A stretch of 64,000 bases of DNA from Vanessa cardui (lineage: Eukaryota; Arthropoda; Insecta; Lepidoptera; Nymphalidae), in NCBI RefSeq assembly GCF_905220365.1, contig NC_061131.1, positions 9,895,318 through 9,959,317 on the forward strand. Direction: 5' to 3'. A program made the translations under genes and the position numbers. Below, one piece after another: positions 46,801-60,400 of the stretch (position 1 is the stretch's first letter; each line of letters begins with the position of its first letter). The notes under the pieces were generated by a model. That model was not told where the DNA came from and did not search any database. It saw nothing but the letters and a program-made list of their open reading frames with translations.

Positions 46801-49800
46801 AAATAATTCGTAAAAGCAAATAAGTATAGAAAATATATTTTAAATAACTGTTATTATATTGTATTGATTTGGATATATTGTGATTTTAAACTTATAGAAA
46901 TATAGTTTGCAAAACTATTTTTCTTTACATAAATGAGATTAAATACCGCGTATATCAATAGGGTACACCGAAGCAAAAATACTTATGATAAAGGGATGGC
47001 CCCAATATTCTACTAAAAAACCTCTCCTCTTTTTCTTTAGTCCAAGCAAAAATCAATACAACGTAAAGTCCCAACATTAGTCTAATTTACACGAGTTTTA
47101 CTAAACTTCCGGATAATAAATGATCGCGTACAGTAGACATAGGCGTCCGTGAAAAGTTTGCGGTAATTATTTTACACTTTGGGTACTTTTGTCCTCGGGA
47201 AATATTACTCGAGATTCAGAGATAAAAATTATCATTTTCTGTATACCATACACCTTTCTGTAGTTAATCTCTTGGAGTTATACACTGACATGTGTGTAGC
47301 GTTACAATAAACATATTTTCTGTGACAAAGTATTAAAATCTATTATTATCATTTAATTTCGTAAATGAAGACAACACATACCCATCACTAAAATGCAAAA
47401 CACGTAATATTTTACAGTCAGCATTGTGTTCATTTATTTAATTAACCGGATATGGTACACTTACAATCTGCAATAAGCTTTCAAATTGCATGCCGCGAAT
47501 TTCTTTATCGGTCTATGTAAATAAGGGAATAAATAAAAGAAAACATATAAAGGTACAATCATAGATTTATTTATAATAATACGAACGTAATGATTCGTAC
47601 AAATTAGGAATGCAATGGAACGGGACAGTATATGAAACATAAATTAAGTACTAAAAATGTTCTTTATCATACAACTAACTGTGGTTTATCTTATAAACCT
47701 ACGTGTGATTATCGAATTTCGTACTTCCCGACATTATTATGTACAGTTAAAACATCTACAAAATATTTATATGTATATACATGAAGAGTTAATAAATGCA
47801 ATTATTGACGTAAATATAAATGAAACACCTCAAAATTTCACAAGACCAGAATTGACACTAATGACTTCGTATGAAAGGTTGATGCATCTACCCCATTCTA
47901 CGTGTTAGTTATGTAAGTGCGCGGTAGTTATTATATCGTGTTAATTCTTCAGTCATGATTATGTTTTAATCTGAAACAATCTTTTTTAATTGTTTTTTTT
48001 TAAAGATATCAACTAACATAATCGTACTATTTCTTTAAGGAGCGGCAACCTCGCATAACTAATGTAACAATATAAAAAATATGTCAGGTACACGTATTTA
48101 AAACTCGTTCTATAAATGAATATTTTTCAAGCTGTAGAGGTTATTGTTTTTTTTTTCTAATAAAATAGTATTACGTCATTTTGATATTTCACAATACTGT
48201 CAAAACTCGGAGGTCACAGAGTAAAATAAATTACATATTCATAGAGCATTCTCGTTTGTTAACATTTAATGACATCTGTCTCGCAACGCTAAAATGTTGA
48301 AACACGATTGTTCCGAATTAAAAATACGTATTCGTTTTTAATCTTTGATATTTATTTAAGTGCTTTTATAAAACCATCTTCTTTAAATATTTTTGTCAAA
48401 TTATACAATTATTGTAGGGAGGATTCATAAAGTACATTTCTGTTTAAAATCATCCTTATAAATATATGTCAACAAAATGACAATAAACGTGGAAAAATCG
48501 ATACGTTTACAGAAATGACTATGAAACATATCATTAAAACGAAATTAATATAATAAGTATTAAAATCACGAGTTTACAAAGTAAACTCTGCATACACTTG
48601 AAATCGAAATTAAATTTTTACAAATAAGAGCAGGACGAACGATAATCAAATAATACATTACCAATTTCATATACACGAGCTATTTAAATAACGACAGATT
48701 TTCATAAAAACAAGTCTACAATTAAATTTACAAGTATCCAATACTGTCATTGACGCTATTAAATTTTGTACTACCTATGTTATTATATATGTGAATAATT
48801 AGTTTCTATACGTTAGAGTTTGCGTAATAAAAATTCTATAAACTTTCATTATTGACATATTTGTGCACTATTAAAGCCATTGAAACAATTTACATATTAA
48901 TTTTAGTATATGCGTTAGGCAATATTTATCACAAGACAACCAAAACTACGTCCTCTAAAGCGATACTAAGCAATTTATAACGACTCAATCCAGTCCATCG
49001 CTGTATATAATTAAAATTATATTTTGTTAGAAACCATCTGATAATAATAAATTTAAACGGCATGTCTGTAAAACTTTGATGCTAAATAGTTAATTAGGCA
49101 CTAATTAATTATTATATAAACATAATTTATTTTATAATATTAAAAGTAGATCTTTAAGATGTATTAATTTAGTAAATATCAACGGAAGGACTAAATAAAC
49201 ATTCTAAATGTAGTAGGATTAAAACACAAGACACGGTCACATTCATATAAATAATGGATGGTACAACACAACCTTAACAGTTACAAACAAGTTACCGTTA
49301 CATTTCCTTTATAATAAATGTTTTAATCTGTATCGAATGTAAATATTAATTATTTATAATATACATGAAATAAATACAAAGATATGTTCGAAGAAAAGGT
49401 ACAAATATGAGGTTATATGAAACCATATGGACATGTATGTTTGTACAAATATAAAAATATATTAACTACATGTATAATATGGCTTTCATAATAATATATA
49501 TTCCCTACGTATTAGAGGGAACATTGGTTAGTCAGTAACAGATTACCTATTCAAGTTGAAAGCGCATTAAAGGAGAATAACAAACACTATGTTTAATATT
49601 GAACTTTAATTTTAATGACATATGAATTATATTAGAATGACATGAATGTCTTTTCACTTGTGTGTAATATAGAAACTTTAGTATAAAATTAAAGATCAAT
49701 ACTAATTGTTAACCGCATGTGCGTTGTGAATCTGGCCCTAGGATGCCATAAGTATGTACACTTTGCTTACGAACATGGAATGTGCAAATCACAATAGACG

Positions 49801-51298
49801 ATCACCACGATGGCACCATCTATTTAATCACAATCTTTTCACCATCTCTATAGATAACTTACTCAATTTACAATTGCGAAAAGCAAAATTAAATGGCACG
49901 ATATTTTTGTAATCAAAATTGACTGCTCAAACTTAATTTCGAACGACTTACACCACAAATTTACGAAACTCCTTTTTGTTATAAATAAGTACAATTAGAA
50001 AGAAACCGTTTAGTGTTAGACATTTCATATTATGTTTTACTTTTATAGGGTTCATATTAATTTCGTACAAGACATCGGGGATATTACATACTGTTGCATG
50101 CTGACACTGCCACAATGTGTCAACCATCTTGATCAAAACGCCAATGAATAAACATCCCCAATTATAATTCAATTAAAATCGCTGCAAAATTAATGATTTT
50201 CATTTACATAAATATGTAACTGCAACATATGTAAATATATGTTTTATCTGACGCTGAACGGTTTCTTATATATGTTGAGCGTTAGATGATATTCACAGTT
50301 CGTGACGTAAGAGCGACCAAGTTACAGACGCGATAATGGCGCAGTCAATGATATTCTAATAAACAGATATGTTATACCCATACTAAACAACAGAAAAAAG
50401 TGTGGCGCGCCGGGGACCGTTTGTTTTACATTTCGTTACAAGTAAAAAGGATAGCTTGATAAAACAATAAGTAAAAGGGATAACTAGATGTTTTAATTAC
50501 GCAAAACGTATTACTACGTAATTATGATGTATTATAACGTATTACTACGTAAAACGACTAAAGGCAAACGTTCCAATTAGGACGTTTTCTAATGTTCACA
50601 TTTTGCGCGTTAATAACATATCTGTTTACTAGAACATCATTGGGCGCAGTAAAATAAACGTTATCCACTATTTTGGCCTCGACGACAAGGATGCGAGATA
50701 CAGAGTAATATTCGCCTAACCTACATCCTGACCTCATAATCTCTTATATAAAAATTCAGACTACGTAGTAGCACTTAGAAAAAACAAAACAAAATAAAGA
50801 GTTATATTAAAAATGAAAACATTCTCAACAACATCTCACATAATATTAAAAAATCGAATTACCTACAATAATCTTACCTAAGGCCCTTACCCTTTCATCT
50901 AGAATGTACACACGGACTTAAGTACTGACATCTCATTTAACTGTCAAGGAATTTATTATAACACAAGCGTTTAAAATATTAACAATTCTTGTATAATGAC
51001 ATCAAACCGAATATTTATCAAATGCAAGGTACACAAAAATTGTCATCGATTTATAAGGTACTATTATTAAACAGTCAAATTATTATCATAGTATTCTGTC
51101 GATTAGTTAAAATTGCGGTATCCTCACGCCTGCGTGGTACTGATGTGTCAAACAAAACGACTTAGAGTATATCGATGCTACTGTAACATGCAATTCTAAC
51201 CTTTTATTAGGCTTCATATCGAATATAAGATCCGCTTTGTCAATTTTACCCCAAATTTAAATCCACTTCGAGAGAAAATGCCTGCAGCGACACTTACA
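46801..51298. other. LRMDA-cindr intergenic region
   Basis: Between convergent 3' ends. Contains the MITE at 50339-50647 and probably the cindr 3' UTR next to 51299. Otherwise nothing recognised. Confidence 0.6.
50339..50647. mobile_element. MITE with GCGC...AAACAGATATGTTAT ends
   Basis: Left end near 50339-50377 and inverted right end near 50607-50647 share about 38 bp (CAATGATRTTCTARTAAACA core, then GATATGTTAT). No ORF. Single copy in the window. Confidence 0.7.
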
Positions 51299-51451
51299 TT
51301 ACACCTGCGTGACGCAATGAGCGAGTTTTTCTATTTCTAACTGAAGCGCTTGGCGTTTGTCCGATTCTTGTTTTAATTTATTTGTTAGATCTTCAATGGC
51401 AGCGTTGAATTTCGCATTTTGTACTTCTAATAGCTTCTCTAGGTTTAATAT
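51299..51451 (-). CDS. cindr: cindr exon K (coiled coil, stop)
   Basis: Encodes ILNLEKLLEVQNAKFNAAIE, DLTNKLKQESDKRQALQLEI and EKLAHCVTQV, then TAA. Heptad-like coiled coil matching the C-terminal one of CIN85/CD2AP. A minus-strand AATAAA at 51203-51208 lies about 90 bp after the stop. Confidence 0.87.
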   Translation of the reverse strand: MLNLEKLLEVQNAKFNAAIEDLTNKLKQESDKRQALQLEIEKLAHCVTQV

Positions 51452-54400
51452 CTGAAAAAATATATTTAATTATGGTTAAAAACTACACTCTCGCAAAAAA
51501 TTATCACTTAAGTATTAACTGGGTGGTAGGGTTTTGTGCAAGCCCGTCTGGGTAGGTACCACCCACTCATCAGTTATTCTACCGCAAAATAACAGTACTC
51601 AGTATTGTTGTGTTCCGGTCTGAATGATTAGTGAGCCAGTGTAACTACAGGCACAAGGGACATAACAACTTAGTTCCCAAGGTTGGTAGCACATTGACGA
51701 TTTAAGATAGTTAATATTTCTTACAGCGTCATTGTCTATGGGCGCTCGTCCGCCAACCTATTCCATAAAAACAAAAAACAAAAAAAATGAAGTAATCAAA
51801 TTTTTTATTATATGTATATGATAACATATCTTAAAAGTATCAACTTACCCTGTCATTGAGCTGTGCTATTAACACTTCCGAACCCTCAGCCTTGTCCGTT
51901 TTCAGCGAATGGAACCGCCTCTCCAAGGTGCTCGAAGTCATGGACCTCTCTTCAATCTTCTCGCTCTCCACGGTCCCGGTAGACTTCTCGACACTGAGCT
52001 TGCTGATGGCGGACACGTCGGTGTGCTTGTCGGTGTGCTTGTCGGCGAGCTTGTCGGTGTGCTTGTCGGCGAGTTTGTCGGCGAGCTTGTCGGCGAGCTT
52101 GTCGGCGGCGGCGCGGCTCGACGCGCTGGGCGGAATCGGCGCGGGCGGCTTCTTTATCTCATCGAGCATCGACATTATCGTTCGACCTGCAATCGTATTA
52201 CAAATATATATAGTATTGGTAGATAGATATTAAATAAAATGTTACGTCACTCGTGCTTGTTACACTGGCTCACTAAACCTTAAACTTAAACACAACAATA
52301 CAAAGTGTTGCTTTTTGTCAGCCCAACCAAAGAAGTAAGCACGATTATAAATCATGCTTTTCGCCAATTATTAATTGTTTTTTTCTGGCAAAATATTTCT
52401 GGTTTTGTTGCAGAAGTTAGAAAGAAGACAGTGTTTCTATGTCCTAAATCGCAAATAATGTAAACGGAATGTCTCTCTGACTACGGTTACTGAGACCTTA
52501 ATTCGATCATAGACACGATTTCGAAGTTTCATTAAATCTAAGTATTTAACGAACCGGCGGCGGTGGGAGACTGTAGCGTTGGCGGTTTGCTCGTCGGTAG
52601 TTCCGGTGGGACGTCTTTCTTGGGTTCTGCAGACTGACGCGATTTCGTCTGAAAATACCATGAAAAAAAAAACACAAGATGACTAATCTATAATAATAAC
52701 TTTTTTTTTATGTTATAGGTTGGCGGACGAGCATATGGGCCACCTGATGGTAAGTGGTCACCATCACCCATAGACAATGACGCTGTAAGAAATATTAACT
52801 ATTCCTTACACCGTCAATGCGCCACCAACCTTGGGAACTAAGATGTTATGTCCCTTGTGCCTGTAGTTACACTGGCTCTACCCTTCAAACCGGAACACAA
52901 CAGTACTGAGTACTGTTATTTGGCGGTAGAATAACTGACGAGTGGGTGGTACCTACCCAGACGGGCTTGCACAAAGCCCAACCACCAAGTAACTACGATA
53001 TAACTACGATAATTATTTAATGTATATTTAAAAAACAATAGTAAATAGTTTACCTCTATACTGAGCTCTAAGCTCTCTAGCACAGATATTCGATTGCTTA
53101 TTGATGAAGTACTCTTCGACATTTCCATGGAATGCGACGATCGTTTCTCTTCTAAGCCACACTCCAAAATTCTGTCGAATAAGAAAACAAAATATTAGAA
53201 AAAAACACTGAAATCCATTTTGTAGATATTTCTCTAAGAACGATCGTCTGTTACTAAGATATTTTTTTCATATTTTTGCCTTTCTATTACTCGTCTCATG
53301 ACACGAACAATTACATCACGATTGAATCATTTTACAATGACCTTGTAATGTAATTCAATGTATATAATTAATTATAATGGCAATATTATGAGATATTGTG
53401 TCATGGTGTAATGACTAATCTCTATTAAAGTACCTAGCATCATCACAAGCTCAAATTATATTATATAAATGAGCTGAGACCTAGTGGTTAGAACGCGTTC
53501 ATCTTAACCGATGATTGCGGGTTCAAACCAGGCAAGCACCACAATATATATGTGCTTAATTTGTGTTTATAATTCATCTCGTGCTCGGCGGTGAAGGAAA
53601 TAATCGTGAGGAAACCTGCATGTGTCTAATTTCATCGAAATTCCACCAACCCGCATTGGAACAGCGTGGTGGAATATATTCCAAACCCTCACTTAATGGA
53701 AGAGGAGGCCTCATCCCAGCAGTGGGAAATTTACAGGCCAGGCATTTTGTTACTTTACTTTATTTTACTCTTCTCGGTAATGTCTACTTTCCGAACCGGT
53801 GGTAGCCTCACTTAATATAGTTGTTAAATGACTCAAAAGTGCTTATAAAAGCCTATTTGCCTATTTTATTTCATAAAAATATCAAAGATTAGTCAGAGAA
53901 TATCACCTGTCAGTGCTTCCCCCGCCCGCTTTGCTGGCAATACCGCTGGCTTCAGACGAAGTGGATACCGATCTCGACTTCCCTTCGGACCCGAAGCTCG
54001 TCTTCTTCGCTTGGTTCAGCTTCAACTCCTCCATCCAGGGCGCTTTGTGCTTCTCCCATTCACGTGTCCGAGGTTTTATCTCCTCCGCTTTCTCCGGTGC
54101 CGGTTTTTCTGACGGTACTGCTGACGAATTTAAACATTTCGATAACCTCCATAACTTATATACAAATTATTATTTCAATTAATTTCAGAAAGAAAGAAAT
54201 GTACAATAGGCGATCAATTGCTACATTTAGAGTGCAATATTTATAATATATATGTAATAAAAAAATGTTTTTTTAACTATTTTGAATACAATCTAGATAT
54301 ATGCAGTCTTGAGAACCGACTGAGAGAATTTTCGTTAAACGTATCCAGCCAATGAGCACTAAAGCGTCTCAACCATTTGTAGACAATTCCAATCAAATAG

Positions 54401-57400
54401 AAAATGAATAAAAACAAAACTTATTTTTACATATTCCATTTAATTTGTTAACAGTACAGCTATATGTTGCGATACTGACAGTTCTTTTATTAGTCTTTAT
54501 TTGTACTGAATATTCATACATCACTTAAGCTTCGACCAATGATCGGACCGAATGTCATTAATTTGGCTTTTGTCTTCTTTTGGTTGAAATAGACTATGAC
54601 GAACTATAAATGACGATTGGAAATCGACCAGTGAATATGAAAGCGAATTTTTAGAGTTGGCTTTACATTATTTAGCTTAGCACGATTGCAGTGACTTACC
54701 CTCGTGTCCGTTGGTGAGGCCCACGTGCGTGTCGTCACGCAGCGCCTGGCTGGGCGGCCGGCGGCGAGGCGCCTTCACCCTGACACACACACGCACACAC
54801 ATCACATCACTACACTCTTATTTATAATCGTAAACACCACATCATCTGGTAGCGAGTGGTCAAATATTGAAACCTATTATTGGCGATGCGAGTGGTCAAA
54901 TATTGGCGATGATAACATTTAGACGAACGGATTACCAATGACGTAGTAACATGCATCCCCGATTATTATGCCACATTAGCCAATGGCAATCACGCTTAGA
55001 TATCGTAGGTAAAATTTATTCAACTATAAATAAAAACAGAATATTCAAAAGTACTTTTTGGACATATTTTTTGACTAATATAAAAATCGATACTGAAATA
55101 AGCTTAACACACACAGACTCTAGTCCTCAGTCTAATCGTATTTCGAATGGTATCAATAAATGAGTCGAGTCACACCTGCCGGCCCTCGGATCATTCAAAA
55201 TCGAATCAAATATTGGCGATGATAACATTTAGACGAACGGATTACCATTGACGTAGTACCATACATCCCCGATTGTTATGCCACATTAGCCAATGGCAAT
55301 CACGCTTAGATATCGTAGGTAAAATTTATTCAATTTTAAAAAAACAGCAGAATATTCTAAACTACTTTTTGGACATATTTTTTGACTAATATAAAACTCG
55401 ATTCTAAAGCTTAATACACAGACTCTAGTCCTCAGTCTAATCGTATCTCGAATGGTATCAATAAATGAGTCGAGTCACACCTGCCGGCCCTCGGATCATT
55501 CAAAATCGAATTCCTTTCGATGTGATCGAACGTCGTGGCTGTGTTGGCATTGGCGTTGGTGTTGGCGTTGGCGCTGGAGTTGGCGCTGGCCTTGCTGGCC
55601 GCGCTGCCGTCGGTGCGGTCCCACTCGCCGCTACTACTGCTCCCACTGGATACTGTCGTCGATGACTTCTCCCTACAAATCAGACAAAAAACAGGTTTTT
55701 TCATCTACATTTAATAGTGTTACATACAACAACAACAACAGCCTGTAAATTCCCACTGCTGGGCTAAAGGCCTCCTCTCCCTTTAAGGAGAAGGTTTGGA
55801 ACATATTCCACCACGCTGTTCCAATGCGGGTTGGTGGAATACACATGTGACAGAATTTCTATGAAATTTGTCACATGCAGGTTTCCTCACGATGTTTTCC
55901 TTCACCGCTGAGCACGAGATGAATTATAAAGACAAATTAAGCACATGAATCAGCGGTGCTTGCCTGGGTTTGAACCCGCAATCATCGGTTGAGATGCACG
56001 CGCTCTAACCACTGGGCCATCTCTGCTTAGTGTTACATACTCAGATAGAAAAACAGTATGTTTTTTTATGTCCGGTCTCGTGTAAGAATGGTAAATGTGA
56101 AAGATATGATTATTTAAGACAATTAGAAAAAAACTCACGTCTTCTCTGATGATGGGATAATTTTGTTTTTCAATCCACTGAACAACCCACCCACGCCCGA
56201 GGTCGGAGTAGGACTTTTCTTTAATGGCACTGGAGGTTTCTTTACCTATAAGCAGATAATGGTTTAAAAAAAATCTTATGAGAAACTTTATACAATGTAT
56301 GTACATCATTTGACGGTGTATATGTTGATAAATTTAACTTAATATCGTTTGAATTTCACAAAAAATACGTAATTGATTAAGTAATTTGATTTGTCTTACA
56401 AATGTTTGTTTCAGAATATGTTTGAATTAATGTTTGCGAATGTAGCATTTCATAACATTTTTAGCGAAGTTTTGGAAGATATTTGTTTAATTGAAAAGTA
56501 TCTTAAGGTACACCAACACACAAAGGTTGGATAACTATATTTTATAACATTTTTACATTGCCACTTTTTAATTATTAGTGTTTAAGCCGTTGTGCACGGG
56601 ATATAATATCGGGTGTACTTATTAATTATTAAATAGTTCAAAGCAAAATATTAATTGTTCAGAGCTTGGCTAATCACAGGGTGCACGAAACATCAAAAGC
56701 AACGAGAGTTTTAAAACTAATATTCGGGCATTGGGTGATTCCAGGCTCAAAATTACTTGAATCCAAATCAGTCCATATACCAAAAAAAGAAATAACCCAC
56801 ACGGCACTATGAATTTTTGGAAGACTCGATTATTTTTTTTTCATCCAACTGTCATAAAAATCTGAGACTCGTTAGACTGAAAATTCTTTACACGGTAAAA
56901 CTTATATCAATACACATTATTGTTTAATTCAACTCATTGTATTTAAAGTTCAGTTTAAAATCGAAATGAACGCCCTCGTTTGGTAGCAGATATCCAGTTC
57001 AATTATTGAGTTAGTAAGGATTCGTTTTATTTTGTTCAACATTACGATACGATACAGTAAATATGGCTTATCTTACATGTTCTAGCGTTCCGTCTGTAAC
57101 CGTCTCACTCTGTATAACTTTTTCTGATTCACTTTTGTTTGTGTGCGTGACTGTACTTTGTGTGCTGCTTTCTTTGCTTAATGTATTTTCCTTGTGCATG
57201 CTGGAACAAACAAAAAATAACATTTGACAAATGACAAAACAAAAATTACAATTGAATTGCATAAAATCGATATTATTATACAGTGAGCAAATATAACGAA
57301 ATATAATAACTTATCTTTGATAAAACTTTGCGAATACAATGTTTTAGTTTTGTGATTTTCTTACGATTCTGAATAGAAAAATCAAAATAATATTCCCAGT

Positions 57401-60400
57401 AATTATATCGTAGGCACATCAGGCACATATCAAACGCCCATTGTCAATTCACAAAGATATGTTTGATTACTTGTGATACCAGCTTATAACGAACATTATC
57501 CCCATTACAAGAAATTATTAATAATAAAAATAACTAATATTCCTATTTACCCCTCGAATGAAACATAAAGGGTTAGGTGTAGGTACAACAATAGTCCTGG
57601 GAGTCAGAACGGATCATATCACAAGGCGGTCCTTAAACCACTTCGCTATTATAGCTATAAAAATGTTTTTTTTTATGGAATAGGTTGACGGACGAGCATA
57701 TGGACCACCTGATGGTAAGTGGTCACCATCACCCATAGACAATGACGCTGTAAGAAATATTAACTATTCCTTACATCGTCAATGCGCCACCAACCTTAGC
57801 AACAAGATGTTATGTCCCTTGTGCCTGTTCACTGTGCCGGCTCACCCTTCAAACCGGAACACAACAATACTGAGTACTGTTGTTTGGCGGCAGAATAACT
57901 GATGAGTAGGTAGTACATACCCAGACGGGATTGCACAAAGCCCTACCTAGGTATTACTGAAAGATGATGGGGATTTTTTACTATACATTGACAATTTATT
58001 TGATACAAAACAATGCGCCAGATTTCCTTAAAACTTAATTACTTTATTTTTAAATATTTATCTAGGAAAGTTTTTCAACATACCTTACTTTAGAAGTAGT
58101 CAGTTCCTTGACAGAGGCGGTTTTCTCGGTGAATTTGTTGAGTACGGGGTAGAGCGGATTCGTCTTCGCAGGCGGCCGGTCTGGTTTCTTTTCTTCAACC
58201 TCTTGGGCGACTGGAAAAATTAATACAATATTATGTACACGAGTCTTCCAGTAAAAGCTTCCTACCCACACTAACGAATGTGACGCTTTCTACTAAACTT
58301 TATGTACACTTTCTGGTTGAAACTGATTAACTATTTAATTGCATAGATAGGCGGACGGGTAAATACATAGACAAGTAATTAGTTGTCACAACTGACTATA
58401 CACTTTACGACTTTAAAAAATATTAAAGGCCTTCTACCGCTAAGTTGATTGAACTAATTATTTGAATTACTCGATCTCAATATCCCTCTTAAACTATTAT
58501 TAAAAAATGTTGTAAAGTAATAATCATCAACAGCGTCAACAAAATTAGAAATGACCATATTCTTGGCCGCAGCACGATAACAAAGCAATACATTTAATAT
58601 ATTTAAAGAGCATGAAAGACAAACATTATTCAATGTAACCAAAAACAACAAAGAATTCAACTATCTTTTAGTTAAAAGAAATGCTGAACATTTGACAAAT
58701 TAATCAGGATTATCATAACTATAATAATAGGATAAACAACAATTAATGAATATATTGAAACTTCTACACGGTGTTTTGCGGACTTTAATAAAATTATAAA
58801 ACTAACAAATATTTATGTTTTATATTGTAAAATATAATAATACTGTATTTTACCATGGATAATACTTCAAAATATTTGTTAACAGATCAGATATTATGTA
58901 TATAATCCTATAGATACTTTAAGATGAAATATTAATATGAAAAAATACCGCGTCTTTATTACAAAAAAAGGTTTATTAATATCACGTAATTATTTCAAAA
59001 TTTAAATTTATCTTTTTTATATTTTTCTACGATAATTTATTTATGGCAAAGGATTTAAGGATTCTAACACTATACGGGCTAGTCCTGAAATAAAAAGTTT
59101 TATTATTATTATTAAGCAATATATTATATCGATTTAAAAAAAAAAAACTTTATATGCATATATCGACTGTAAATGTTTCTTTTTAAATAACTATGATTGT
59201 TTACATTTCAAACTACGGCTGACCTTTACAACTTAAATATGTGTTAAGGAAATGTTTACGAATGTATCTTTTTTTTCTATTACGTAATCTCTCTCTGTTT
59301 GGGTTGATTGAAGGCGGCTACTTAAAAATAAAACTGCCCCTTGTACAACGCAACTAATAATTAGTATTTATATGTATGTTGTTGCTATGTTTTATACAAT
59401 AAACTACATTAATACTAACAAAAACATCTTTGACGTTTTAACACAATACTTAAATTAAAAAAAAACTATTTTCAAATAGAGTGCATTTTTTAGGAGATTG
59501 AATGACCTTTTACAAAAAAAAAAATCAATTAAAAAACTAACTTAAATTACTTACCATTAAATGGAGTTTAAATCGTATGTAATTCAGTAATGTCTTAAAT
59601 TAATTTATGCACGAAAAACTATTGAGAAACTGATCGTCGATGAAACATAAAAATACTTAATTAGCTTTTTTAACGCAAAAACTCAACTAGTACTTTTATC
59701 GTATCGTAGTTATTAAATTCATTGACTCATCCGTAAAAATAAACCTACGAATGAAGACGGCAAAAAATACTGATAATTACAGTATAAACACAAAAGTAGC
59801 GGTCACAGATGATTACTTACGCGCACCTACTATGCTATTGATGCTACTGATATACTGATAGTGTAGTTTTTAATCGTAATAAAAACCTTTACATCGACTC
59901 GATAATCATGAATAATTTAACGTTTTGTATATCAACAATATGGATATATTATAACACAATAAACAAAACTCACTTTCCGAGCCCATATTTGGCGCGCACT
60001 TGAATTAAAACTAAAACAAAAATCGAAACGAATCGAATATTGCTACAACGTTCACTCGACACTATTAAAATACTAAAATACAGCGCTAAGCAACGACACG
60101 ATGAGGTAAGGTTACGCAAAATCACGACTCCGTCCACTCTCGAGCCGCAACCTTCATAAGAAATGTCAATAGCAGAACATCGTGTGTTATCCGTGGGCGT
60201 ACACGAATAATATGATTAAAGACTCAGTATTAATGTATAGTACGACACAAATTAGATGTAACATCGGAAAATGCAATGGAATGAAAATAAAACCGATTAC
60301 TGCCGATTTACACGACCAAAACAAATAGCTCCCTATCGCGCCTTTCGACGCTATTGGTCGCTATAAATTCACGCGTAAGAGAAAGCAAGTGCATGTAAAT

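Noticed and set aside
51856..52233. Long plus-strand open frames over the cindr repeat exon
   Set aside because: They are antisense shadows of the minisatellite. The minus frame has matching splice sites, phases and family similarity.
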